Below, one piece after another: positions 7,596 through 15,525 of a DNA stretch of 38,208 nucleotides. The position numbers were made by a program, and so were the translations under genes. A model generated the notes under the pieces. It made no database searches, was not told the origin of the DNA, and was given only the letters and a program-made list of their open reading frames with translations. Every line of letters begins with the position of its first letter. Position 1 is the first letter of the stretch. Source of the DNA: Acidobacteriota bacterium (GTDB taxonomy: Bacteria; Acidobacteriota; Terriglobia; Bryobacterales; Bryobacteraceae); assembly GCA_005808475.1 (NCBI GenBank), contig SYLY01000121.1:1-38208 (forward strand), given 5' to 3'.

Positions 7596-9388
7596 CGGTC
7601 GCCGCTCAGTTCCACGTTGCCCGACGCTCCCTCCTGGCCTGGAGGAACGGAGTCGCCCCAGACGATGTTAAACGCCTGGTTGCCGGACTGTCCCCAGGGG
7701 GCCGAGTCGCCCCAGATGATGTTGCTGCCGTTGAGGATGACTCGCGACCCCCAAACGATATTCGTGCCCCAGAGGATGTTGTCGCCCCAGACGATGTTGT
7801 TGGCCGACATCAGTTCCACCTTGCCGGTGAGGGAGTTGAACTTGGCGGTGGGAGACAAGGCCGGCCGGTTGGCGCGGTCCGTGTTATTGAGGGCGGCCCA
7901 GGCGTCGAGGTATCCCGCGCCGACCGTGAAGATGTCGTACTGGCTCACGTAGGTGACGCCGGTGACCGGATCGACATAGGTGCTCGACGTGGGGAACGAC
8001 TTGGTGGCGGTCTTCATCAGCCTCGCCTTCACTTGGTCGGGCGTCAGCGTGCCGTCCTTCTGCAGCATCAGGGCGATCGTACCGCTGGTCACCGGCGTGG
8101 CCATGCTGGTGCCGCTCATGGTGAAGTAGTAGTAGGGCGACGGTCCGGTCTGCGAGGAGGTGTACGACTGCAGGGGGGTCTTGTTGGCGGGATAATGGGT
8201 CATCATCGTGCAGGAGCCGCACGACACCGAGTCGATGCCGTTGCCCGGCGCGACGAGATCGGGCTTCACCACGTGGTCGATCGGCGACGGGCCCTTGGAG
8301 CTGTACGAGGCAATCAGATCGTCGGCGCGGCTGGAAGTGCTCATCGTCCGCATGGAGCCGACCGTGATCACGTAGGGATCGTTGCCGGGCGACACGATCG
8401 TGCCGTAGCCGTTGTTCTTGAATGAGTTGTCGCGGCCCCGGTTGCCGGCCGCCGCCACCACCACGATGCCCGCCTTCCACGCCTTTTCAGCCGCCTGGCA
8501 GAGCGGATCCAATTCGTATCGCTCGTACACGGGCCGTCCGAGAGACAGGTTGATGACCCGGATGTTGTATCGCGACTTCAGCGCGATGGCGCGATTGATG
8601 GCGGCGATGACCGCGCTGTCGGTTCCGCCGCCCTTCGCATCCAAGGCTCGCAGGTTGATCAGACTCACCGCCGGAGCAACGCCCCGGATCTTATAGGTAA
8701 ACCCGTTGCCCGTGGACATCTGGGCATTGCCGCCCACGATGCCGGCCACGTGCGTGCCGTGACCGTATTCGTCGTTGGCGGAGTTCTAGGTGACGCACCC
8801 CTCGCCTGGCGCCGCCGCACTTGCCGAGGACGCGGGCGAGTCTGTCACGGGCGCGAACGATTCCGCGGACATGGCGGCAAGTTGGGTGTCGGTCCTGGTC
8901 GCGGGGAGGCTGGAGCAAAGCGGGAGGAAGTTCTCGCTATAGACGACTCGCGATCTTCCCCGCGCATCGGTCAGGTCGCTCGAAGCGGCGATGCCGCTAT
9001 CGATCACGGCAACGCCGATCGCGTCGCCGTCGAATCCGTACTGGAGAGCGATGTTGGCCCCGATGGTTGCCGGCATGTAGTCGAGCGCGGCGCGCACCGG
9101 CCGGTCCGGGCTGACATACAACACGTCGGGATCGGCGGCCAGCGCAGCGGCATTGGCGGCCGGAAGTTCGTACACCGAAACTCCAGCCGAGTCGTGGTTC
9201 TCCTTGAGCGCCGCTCCCCTGGCGGCCGCCCGGGAGTGTTGCGCCGCCGTCGGCGCGGAGCGGTAGCGAACCAGCACACGGCGGTTGCCGGCGCTGTTGG
9301 ACCCGTCTAGTTCGGGCGCCAGCTTGGGGTTCTTCGCGAGAGCTTGAGCAGCCAGGCCAGCAAGGAGCAGCGGGATCAGTTTTGTCAT
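7592..9388 (-). pseudogene. S8 subtilisin-like peptidase gene interrupted by one in-frame TAG
   Basis: Read through the TAG, this is a 598-codon secreted subtilase. It has a signal peptide (MTKLIPLLLAGLAAQALA), an inhibitor-like propeptide (about 36-100), catalytic Asp130 (AVIDSGI), His210 (GHGTHVAGI) and Ser428 (GTSMATP), and a C-terminal tail with five NIxWG repeats. Codon 201 is TAG (bases 8788-8786), between the Asp and His motifs and in the same frame on both sides. The Asp-His interval is unusually long and Ala/Ser-rich (about 183-196). A restart after the stop at 8749 would lack both Asp and His, so it would be inactive. The start ATG at 9388 has GGAAG upstream. Either this is a recent pseudogene or the base is a sequencing error. 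Confidence 0.8.
7650..7803 (-). repeat. NIxWG repeats encoded at the 3' end of the S8 gene
   Basis: The C-terminal tail carries NIVWG, NILWG, NIVWG, NIIWG and NIVWG at irregular spacing of 7 to about 20 residues, with GD/GT/GS following. Similar WG-rich tails occur on some secreted bacterial subtilases. No LPxTG or PEP-CTERM sorting signal is present. Confidence 0.7.
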
Positions 9389-9555
9389 GGCGCTTCCATC
9401 TAGTGCATTTCGATAGCCAGCCATTCCCCCACCGCGATTCAATGGTTTACGAACGTTCCGCGGATTTCCTCGGCCATTCTGTCCGGTGCGGCACGCCATT
9501 GTGGCGGTAGGCGCGGCTGCTGATACACTAGAGAGTTTTGGAGGTCCTCTTCCCT

Positions 9556-10389
9556 ATGAAACTCGTCACATTCCAACGCCCGGGCTCGCCCGCCGAACCC
9601 GGCTACATCAACGATTCCCAGGTGGTCGGCTTGTCCGCCGCCTTCCCCGATGTCATCGCGATCCTGGCCGGAGGCCCCGCGGCCCTGGCGCAAGCGGCGG
9701 CGATCGCCGCGCCCGCCTACGACTTGGCCTCGGTCAAGCTCCTGGCCCCCGTGCCTCGCCCGCCCAAGATCGTGTGCGTGGGTCTCAACTACCGCGACCA
9801 CGCCATCGAGACCAACATGAAGATCCCGGACACCCCGACCATCTTCTGCAAGTTCCCGACCGCCGTCATCGCGCCGGGCGACGACATCGTGCTCCCGAAG
9901 ATCTCGGAGAAGCCCGACTACGAAGCGGAGTTCGCCTTCGTAGTCGGCAAAGGCGGCCGCAACATCGCCAAGGAGAACTGGAAGGACCACGTCGCCGGCT
10001 ACATGAACCTGAACGACGTGAGCGCGCGCGACATCCAGCTCGCCACCACTCAGTGGGTCATGGGCAAGACCTTCGACACCTTCTGCCCGATGGGCCCGTA
10101 CCTGGTGACCGCGGACGAGATCGCCGACCCGCACGCGTTGAACATCCAGCTCGACATCGGCGGCGAGGTCCTGCAGAATTCCAACACGCGGGAGTTGATC
10201 TTCAAGATCCCCGAGCTGATCGCGCACCTGTCGAGCGTGTTCACGCTCGAACCGGGCGACGTGGTATCCACCGGAACGCCCAGCGGCGTCGGAATGGCGC
10301 GCGGCCGATGGCTGAAGCCCGGTGACAAGGTGACGGTGACGGTGGAGGGACTCGGGTCGCTGACCAACTCCTGCATCGCCGAGGCGTGA
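9556..10389 (+). CDS. Fumarylacetoacetate hydrolase family protein
   Basis: This is a 277-residue cytoplasmic metal-dependent enzyme of the FAH fold. Relatives hydrolyse or decarboxylate acylpyruvates and related oxo-acids in aromatic degradation. The N-terminal cap domain (about 1-65) precedes the catalytic beta-roll. The conserved opening VCVGLNYRDHA, the metal ligands in YEAEFAFVVG and MNLNDVSARD, and the STGTPSGVG loop are all present. ATG 9556 was chosen because the family starts with MKLVTF; GGAGG lies about 12 bases upstream and an earlier TTG is unlikely. The gene is transcribed alone, divergent from the S8 gene, and is followed by a 12-bp-stem hairpin. The family is certain but the exact substrate cannot be told from sequence. 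Confidence 0.88.
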   Translation: MKLVTFQRPGSPAEPGYINDSQVVGLSAAFPDVIAILAGGPAALAQAAAIAAPAYDLASVKLLAPVPRPPKIVCVGLNYRDHAIETNMKIPDTPTIFCKFPTAVIAPGDDIVLPKISEKPDYEAEFAFVVGKGGRNIAKENWKDHVAGYMNLNDVSARDIQLATTQWVMGKTFDTFCPMGPYLVTADEIADPHALNIQLDIGGEVLQNSNTRELIFKIPELIAHLSSVFTLEPGDVVSTGTPSGVGMARGRWLKPGDKVTVTVEGLGSLTNSCIAEA

Positions 10390-10395
10390 CATCCG

Positions 10396-10428
10396 GAGCG
10401 GCGCGAGCGCGGTTGACTCGCGCCGCTC
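10396..10428. promoter_or_regulatory. Perfect 12-bp-stem hairpin overlapping the rpsA -35 box
   Basis: GAGCGGCGCGAG and CTCGCGCCGCTC pair perfectly around the 9-base loop CGCGGTTGA. The structure sits 6 bp after the stop of the FAH-family gene and could end its transcript, but no T-run follows. The loop and right arm contain the rpsA -35 hexamer. Symmetry is seen; terminator or operator function is inferred. Confidence 0.6.
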
Positions 10429-10441
10429 AATCCGGTATAGT
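10413..10441 (+). promoter_or_regulatory. Sigma-70-type promoter of rpsA
   Basis: TTGACT (10413-10418), a 17-bp spacer and TATAGT (10436-10441) make a near-consensus promoter. It implies an rpsA leader of roughly 80 bases. Confidence 0.7.
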
Positions 10442-10481
10442 GCTGAGGTAGCAATTCAAGGGCTGAAGTGTCTTTGCGCGC

Positions 10482-10511
10482 CTGGGCGGAGCGCCCAGCC
10501 GCCGGAGGCGG
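10482..10511 (+). promoter_or_regulatory. Two adjacent hairpins in the rpsA 5' leader
   Basis: CTGGGC-GGAGC-GCCCAG (10482-10498) is followed at once by CCGCC-GGA-GGCGG (10499-10511). Both stems are perfect and end four bases before the GGAG ribosome site (10515-10518). S1 represses its own translation through leader structure in enterobacteria; a similar role here is inference. Confidence 0.5.
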
Positions 10512-10526
10512 GATGGAGAACTCGGC

Positions 10527-12245
10527 ATGACGGGCAACCAGGACGAGTTGATACCGGGCGTTCCAGGGGAGGAGGACTATGAGCACCTCCTGGACGATTA
10601 TTCGCACTACGCGCCGCCGTCCGATGGCGAAGTGCTTCGTGGAACCGTGCTCGCGGTTGGGCCGAAGGACGTAATCGTCGACATCGGCTACAAATCGGAA
10701 GGCCTCGTGCCCGCGTCGCAATTCGCGGCGCCGGACGGCACGGTCGCGGTCAAACGCGGCGATACGATCGACGTGATGGTGGACCGCACGGCGCCGCCCG
10801 TCGAGGGCTACGTCGTGCTCTCCCACGAGAAGGCGGCCAAGCTCCGCTATTGGGACACTCTCGAGGAAGCCCAACAACAAGGTCTGCTGGTGTCCGGCCG
10901 CGTGCTCTCGCGAACCAAGGGCGGCCTGCTGGTCGACGTCGGCATCGCGGCGTTCATGCCCGGGTCGCAGGTGGACTCGCGCCCATTCCACAACGCCGAT
11001 TCGCTCATCGGCCAGGACGTCGCCGTCAAAGTGGTGAAAGTCAACCGCCGCCGCGGCAACATCGTGGTGTCGCGGAAACTGGCGCTCGAGGAAGAAACCA
11101 CCGCGCGCAAGTCGCAGACGCTCGGGGTTCTCGCCGAAGGCGCGGTCGTCACCGGCGTCGTGAAGAACCTGACCGACTACGGCGTTTTCGTCGACCTCGG
11201 CGGACTCGACGGATTGCTCCACGTCAGCGACATTTCCTACGGCCGCGTCACCCATCCCTCCGAAGTGCTCCACGTGGGCGACGAAGTCACCGTCAAGGTG
11301 CTCAAGTTCGACCGGGAGCGCGAACGCATTTCGCTCGGGATGAAGCAGGTGACTCCCGATCCATGGTCCACCGCGCCGGAACGCTACGCGCCGGGCAGCC
11401 GCGTCATCGGCCGCGTGGTCAGCGTGACCGACTATGGCGCGTTCGTCGAGTTGGAGCCCGGCGTCGAGGGATTGATCCACATCTCGGAGATGACTTGGTC
11501 GCGCCGGATGAAACATCCGGCAAAGGTGTGCCGGATCGGCGATCAGGTGGAAGGCGTCGTCCTCGAGGTGAAGCCCGATCAACATCGCGTTTCGCTCGGC
11601 ATCAAGCAGCTCGAGGCCGATCCGTGGACCACGGTCGGCGAGCGCTACAGCGTCGGTTCGGTTGTGGAAGGACGCGTCCGCAAGCTCACCGATTTCGGCG
11701 CGTTCATCGAGATCGAGGAAGGCATCGACGGGCTGGTTCACATCTCCGATCTCACATGGATCAAGCGCATCAAGCATCCGTCGGAGGTGGTCAAGAAGGG
11801 ACAGATCACCCAGGCCGTGATCCTCGGCATCGACGCGGGCAACCGCCGCTTGTCGCTCGGCGTGAAGCAGTTGCAACCAGACGCCTGGGAGACCTTCTTC
11901 CAGTCGCACAAACCGGGCGACGTGGTTCGCGGACGCGTGACGCGCGCCGCTTCGTTCGGCGTGTTCGTCGAACTGGCGCCGGGCGTCGAGGGACTCTGCC
12001 ACAACTCCGAGGTTCCGAACGCCGCCTCGCGAGGCCGCGATGAACCGCTGCTGCCGCCGGGCGAGGAAATGGACTTCAAGATCGTCAAGATGACGGAGCC
12101 GGAAAAGAAGATCGGCCTGAGCGTGAAGGCCATCGCCGACGACGAGGAACGCAGCCGCCTGGACGACTACCACAAGCAGGCTTCGGCGGCCACCAGCACT
12201 CTCGAAGAGTTCATGCACGGAAGAAGCGGCCCCAAGGACCGGTAA
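10527..12245 (+). CDS. rpsA: 30S ribosomal protein S1
   Basis: S1 is a ribosomal RNA-binding protein that helps load structured or weak-Shine-Dalgarno mRNAs on the 30S subunit. It is 572 residues with six S1 (OB-fold) repeats at about 33-105, 118-188, 203-275, 290-362, 377-449 and 463-540. Repeats three to five are most alike (TDYGVFVDLGGLDGLLHVSD, TDYGAFVELEPGVEGLIHIS, TDFGAFIEIEEGIDGLVHIS). Length and repeat count match full-length bacterial S1. ATG 10527 has GGAG eight bases upstream. The upstream region holds a strong promoter and hairpins. The HU/IHF gene follows 47 bp after the stop, so rpsA may be the first cistron of a core operon. Confidence 0.96.
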   Translation: MTGNQDELIPGVPGEEDYEHLLDDYSHYAPPSDGEVLRGTVLAVGPKDVIVDIGYKSEGLVPASQFAAPDGTVAVKRGDTIDVMVDRTAPPVEGYVVLSHEKAAKLRYWDTLEEAQQQGLLVSGRVLSRTKGGLLVDVGIAAFMPGSQVDSRPFHNADSLIGQDVAVKVVKVNRRRGNIVVSRKLALEEETTARKSQTLGVLAEGAVVTGVVKNLTDYGVFVDLGGLDGLLHVSDISYGRVTHPSEVLHVGDEVTVKVLKFDRERERISLGMKQVTPDPWSTAPERYAPGSRVIGRVVSVTDYGAFVELEPGVEGLIHISEMTWSRRMKHPAKVCRIGDQVEGVVLEVKPDQHRVSLGIKQLEADPWTTVGERYSVGSVVEGRVRKLTDFGAFIEIEEGIDGLVHISDLTWIKRIKHPSEVVKKGQITQAVILGIDAGNRRLSLGVKQLQPDAWETFFQSHKPGDVVRGRVTRAASFGVFVELAPGVEGLCHNSEVPNAASRGRDEPLLPPGEEMDFKIVKMTEPEKKIGLSVKAIADDEERSRLDDYHKQASAATSTLEEFMHGRSGPKDR

Positions 12246-12292
12246 GGTCATGTTAGGATGATAGTTACGACTTGCAGGAGAGCCGGACCGAG

Positions 12293-12613
12293 ATGACCAA
12301 AGCGGAACTGATCGAGGAAGTATCGAGAGTGGTGGAGATGACCCGGAAGGATTCCGAGGTGATCGTGGAGACCATATTTGACAGCGTGTGCCGGGCGCTT
12401 CACAAAGGCGACAAAATCGAGATCCGGGGATTCGGCAGCTTTCGCACCCGGCAACGGCAGTCCCGCGTTGGCCGCAATCCGAAGACCGGCGCGCGCGTCG
12501 ATGTCCCCGCCAAGCGCATTCCCTACTTCAAACCCAGCAAGGAGTTGAAGGACTTGGTAAACGGCGGCCACGATTCCGGCCCCGATATCGACGACGAGGG
12601 CGACGACGACTAG
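12293..12613 (+). CDS. HU/IHF family DNA-bending protein
   Basis: This is a 106-residue nucleoid protein that bends DNA as a dimer. It opens MTKAELIEEVSRVVEMTRKD, has the beta-arm region GFGSFRTRQRQSRVGRNPKT and PAKRIPYFKPSKELKD, and ends in an acidic tail (DDEGDDD) beyond the usual 90 to 95 residues. Arm residues RNPKTG and VPAKRIPYFKPS are more IHF-like than HU-like, but I cannot separate the two safely. ATG 12293 is preceded by GCAGGAG 12 bases upstream. It lies between rpsA and the HIT gene (3-bp gap), in one apparent transcript. Confidence 0.93.
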   Translation: MTKAELIEEVSRVVEMTRKDSEVIVETIFDSVCRALHKGDKIEIRGFGSFRTRQRQSRVGRNPKTGARVDVPAKRIPYFKPSKELKDLVNGGHDSGPDIDDEGDDD

Positions 12614-12616
12614 CCG

Positions 12617-13093
12617 ATGGACCGGCTGTGGAGCCCGTGGCGGTACCGTTACGTCACCAAGGCGGAGCCGGTGGATGGGTGCGTGTTCTGCGGCTTGGCC
12701 GCGGCGCGACGGGACGAAGAGAGTCTGATCCTGCACCGGGGCGAACGCAACTTCGCGATCCTGAACCTGTACCCGTACACCAGCGGACACATGATGATCG
12801 TGCCGTTCGAGCACGTCGCGCGGCTCGAGGACGCGGCCGAAGAGACCGCGGCCGAGATGATGCGGATGGCGCGGCGCGCGGCTTCCCTGCTGGCGGCGGC
12901 ATACAAGGCGCCTGGGCTGAATATCGGTATGAATATCGGCGAGTGCGCCGGAGCGGGCGTCGCGGGCCATATCCATCTGCACCTGCTGCCCCGCTGGCCG
13001 GGCGACGCCAACTTCATGACCACGACTTCGGAAACCCGGGTGATGCCAGAGGAAATCGCGGCGACGTACGAGAAGCTTCGGACCGGCTGGTAA
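12617..13093 (+). CDS. HIT family nucleotide hydrolase/transferase
   Basis: This is a 158-residue cytoplasmic protein of the histidine-triad superfamily, which cleaves or transfers nucleotidyl groups from substrates such as Ap4A. The triad HIHLHLLPRW places histidines at 118, 120 and 122; the middle histidine is the usual nucleophile. CVFC at 22-25 probably binds zinc. The opening MDRLWSPWRYRYV is typical of the Ap4A phosphorylase-like HIT group. It starts 3 bp after the HU/IHF stop, implying coupled expression. The family is certain but the substrate is not shown by sequence. Confidence 0.92.
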   Translation: MDRLWSPWRYRYVTKAEPVDGCVFCGLAAARRDEESLILHRGERNFAILNLYPYTSGHMMIVPFEHVARLEDAAEETAAEMMRMARRAASLLAAAYKAPGLNIGMNIGECAGAGVAGHIHLHLLPRWPGDANFMTTTSETRVMPEEIAATYEKLRTGW

Positions 13094-13141
13094 GGCGATC
13101 GCCCGAGTGATTCGCGGCGAGCAAGCCCGCACCATGGGAAC

Positions 13142-14368
13142 GTGGTCTTGTTGCGGTTCCTGCTGTTTGCTTCCCATGCGGTCTCACCGGATTCCGCCGT
13201 GGTCCGCGCCGGATGCGGGGCGTCGGAAAAGCCGGTCGCCGAGGTGCGGCGCGGCGATCGTGTCGACATTCGGTTCGCGCTCGCCGGCGAGACCGGCATG
13301 TGCTACAAGGTGGAGGTCGACCGGGGCGGCTCGGCGGTGCATGGCTACCTGCCCGCCTCGGCGCTGACCGGCATCGAGGAGTTCGACCGCGCGCGTCGTC
13401 AGGCGACGCCGGTCGGCGGAAGCGGCCCGGCTCCGGCGGCTCCCTCGGCTCCGGCGGCCGCGCGATCCTCCAAACAGGCGCCGTACGCGGCCAAGAAGGC
13501 CGCCGCCGAATTGCTGGTGGAAAGCAAGCAGCCCAAGCAGGCGCTCGAAGCGTTCCAGAAGCTGCTGGCGGGCGCGCCGGACGACGCGGAACTGCTCGCG
13601 CTCGCCGGCATGGCGGCCTATCAGTCCGATCAGCCCCGCCTTGCCGGCGAGTATTGGACCAAGGCGCAATCGATCAAGCCCGATCCGCGCATCGAAAACC
13701 TGCTCGGCCGGGTGGGCAAGGAACTGAAATCGGACGTCAGCGGCGGGCAGATCGCAGGCGGCCGCTTCACCTTCCGCTACGACGGCGCGACGGTGTCGCC
13801 GAGCCAGGCGCGCGAGATCTCGGCGGCGCTCGACCACGAGTACCTGCGGGTGTCGGAGCAGCTCGGCTGCCGCACCGGCGAGACCATCACCGCGGTGATC
13901 CAGAGCGCCGAGGCGTATCGCAAGACGACTGGCGCCGCCGAGTGGAGCGGAGGCCAATACGACGGCCGCATCCGCGTACCGTTGCTCGAGGGCTCGCCCG
14001 GAGACCGCACGCGCCAGGTCTTCGCGCACGAGGTGGTCCATGCGTGTCTGGCCCAGACCGGCGATTGGCCTGCGTGGATGCACGAAGGTCTGGCGCAGAA
14101 GCTGTCGGGCGAGACGATTCCGCTCGAGGATCGCGACCGCGCGATCAGGATGGCGCGATCGGGCCGGCTGCCGCCGCTCGACAAGATGGGCGGCACGTTC
14201 TCCCGGATGAGCGCCGCCAACGCCAAGATCGCCTACGCGGCCGCCTACATCGCCGCCGACACGCTGTACCGCCGCCACGGAGTCGATGGCGTGCGGTCGC
14301 TCATCCAGAATCCAGACAGGCTGCCACGGGTGGAGCAGGAAATCGACCGCTGGATCCGCGAGCAGTGA
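13142..14368 (+). CDS. TPR-containing secreted peptidase MA-like protein (HExxH)
   Basis: This 408-residue protein has a hydrophobic N terminus (LLRFLLFASHAV), an SH3-like or small beta region with two cysteines (about 24-75), and an Ala/Pro-rich linker (about 95-110). TPR-like helices follow (about 115-195, KQALEAFQKLLAGAPDDAEL). The C-terminal gluzincin domain has HEVVH at 296-300 and a downstream HEGLAQ with Glu315, the expected metal-binding set of peptidase MA. GTG 13142 is chosen because it creates the hydrophobic leader; GGGAA lies just upstream. It follows the HIT gene by 48 bp and is convergent with the PD40 gene (6-bp gap). The catalytic site looks intact; the substrate is unknown. 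Confidence 0.75.
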   Translation: MVLLRFLLFASHAVSPDSAVVRAGCGASEKPVAEVRRGDRVDIRFALAGETGMCYKVEVDRGGSAVHGYLPASALTGIEEFDRARRQATPVGGSGPAPAAPSAPAAARSSKQAPYAAKKAAAELLVESKQPKQALEAFQKLLAGAPDDAELLALAGMAAYQSDQPRLAGEYWTKAQSIKPDPRIENLLGRVGKELKSDVSGGQIAGGRFTFRYDGATVSPSQAREISAALDHEYLRVSEQLGCRTGETITAVIQSAEAYRKTTGAAEWSGGQYDGRIRVPLLEGSPGDRTRQVFAHEVVHACLAQTGDWPAWMHEGLAQKLSGETIPLEDRDRAIRMARSGRLPPLDKMGGTFSRMSAANAKIAYAAAYIAADTLYRRHGVDGVRSLIQNPDRLPRVEQEIDRWIREQ

Positions 14369-14374
14369 GGGCCG

Positions 14375-15523
14375 CTACCGCGCGGCATCGGCTACGAACA
14401 ACTGTGTCCACTCGGTCTCGTTGACGTTGAAGTAGACCCTCTCGCCATCTGGGCTGAACGAAGGATGCGGGTGCGACACGCGCCACGAAGCCGCCCCTTT
14501 CGTGTTGTCGAAGCGGTGGAGGAACGTGTAGCCGCCGCCGGTGACGCCCGCCACCGCCACGCCCCAATCGGCGGCCGATCCGCCGAAGGCGTCCAGCAGA
14601 CTGTCGGTCGCCCACACGCCGCCCTTCGGATTCGGGCACGGGTGCGAGCCGCGAAACTTCGGCAGCCCTGGGATGAGCCGCTCGGCCCCCAAATCGGAAT
14701 CGATCAGCACGTTGTACATGTTCATGATCGTGCGCGAATCGGGCATCCAAGCCGGATGGCCCCACTTGGCCCGCGCGAACAGGAAGCGTCGCGCGGCCAG
14801 ATCGTACGCCACCAGCATCTCGCGGTGGCTGGCGTCCTTGCTCCGGAAGTCCTTGCCCGTTGGCGTGGCGAGCTTGAAGAATACGCGCGAACCGTCCGGG
14901 CTCAGGATCGGGAAGAAGATCGAAATGGGCCGCTCTCCGAACTCGCGCGCCACCATTTCGGGGTAGGTTTTGCGGACATCGGCCGCCGTCACCGCGACGC
15001 GGATCTCGCCGGTCGCCGCGTTCAGCAGTTCCAGATCGGGATGCGCGCCCGGCGCCCAGTGCGGACCATAGACGGGCACGAGATCTCCCGCTGGCCGGCC
15101 CCAGCCGAGCATGCGGCCGCGCGCCAGAATCGTCTCCCGGAGCGATCCGGCGTCCACCGCCACCACCATCCATTCCCCGCGCCGGTAGTCGTGAAACACG
15201 GCGCGCTTGCCGCCGGAGATCCACTGCTGGCACGCGGCGCGATGCGCGTCTTCCACTTCCACGCCGCGAGCGAGCACCGTCTCGCGCCCCGATTCCCGGT
15301 CGAGAAATCGCACCTCTCCGCGGTAGGCCTCGCGCTCGACCGACGTGTAGAACAGCACCCGCTTGCCATCGGGGCTCTCTGGCGATGCGTTCACGTAGGT
15401 GTGGATCGAGTGCCGGCCGGGAACCGATGTCAGCGGACGCGCGCGCGCCTTTTCCCAGCGCGCCACCTCGTCCGCGCGGCACGCCAAGCTCGCCAGCAAT
15501 AGCCAGATCGCGCGGCGCGACAT
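14375..15523 (-). CDS. Secreted PD40 beta-propeller protein, possibly oligouronide-lyase-like
   Basis: This is a 382-residue exported protein. A short signal peptide (AIWLLLASLACRA) precedes repeated PD40/TolB-type propeller blades with SPDGKRVLFYTS, SPDGSRVFFKLA and SFSPDGERVYFNV. Overall pattern and size are reminiscent of PL22 oligogalacturonate lyases and other seven-bladed enzymes, including histidines in VEDAHRAACQQW and VYGPHWAPG that could be metal ligands, but I cannot confirm the enzyme class. It is the last gene of a minus-strand run and starts 2 bp after the sulfatase stop, so the two are probably co-translated and may act on the same polysaccharide. Confidence 0.72.
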   Translation of the reverse strand: MSRRAIWLLLASLACRADEVARWEKARARPLTSVPGRHSIHTYVNASPESPDGKRVLFYTSVEREAYRGEVRFLDRESGRETVLARGVEVEDAHRAACQQWISGGKRAVFHDYRRGEWMVVAVDAGSLRETILARGRMLGWGRPAGDLVPVYGPHWAPGAHPDLELLNAATGEIRVAVTAADVRKTYPEMVAREFGERPISIFFPILSPDGSRVFFKLATPTGKDFRSKDASHREMLVAYDLAARRFLFARAKWGHPAWMPDSRTIMNMYNVLIDSDLGAERLIPGLPKFRGSHPCPNPKGGVWATDSLLDAFGGSAADWGVAVAGVTGGGYTFLHRFDNTKGAASWRVSHPHPSFSPDGERVYFNVNETEWTQLFVADAAR

Positions 15524-15525
15524 GG

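Noticed and set aside
8786..8788. Programmed readthrough or pyrrolysine at the TAG in the S8 gene
   Set aside because: No readthrough signal or pyrrolysine genes are visible, and the position is not a known site for such recoding; mutation or sequencing error is simpler.
10050..12251. 733-codon open frame antisense to rpsA
   Set aside because: Same codon-mirror artefact; the plus strand encodes six S1 domains.
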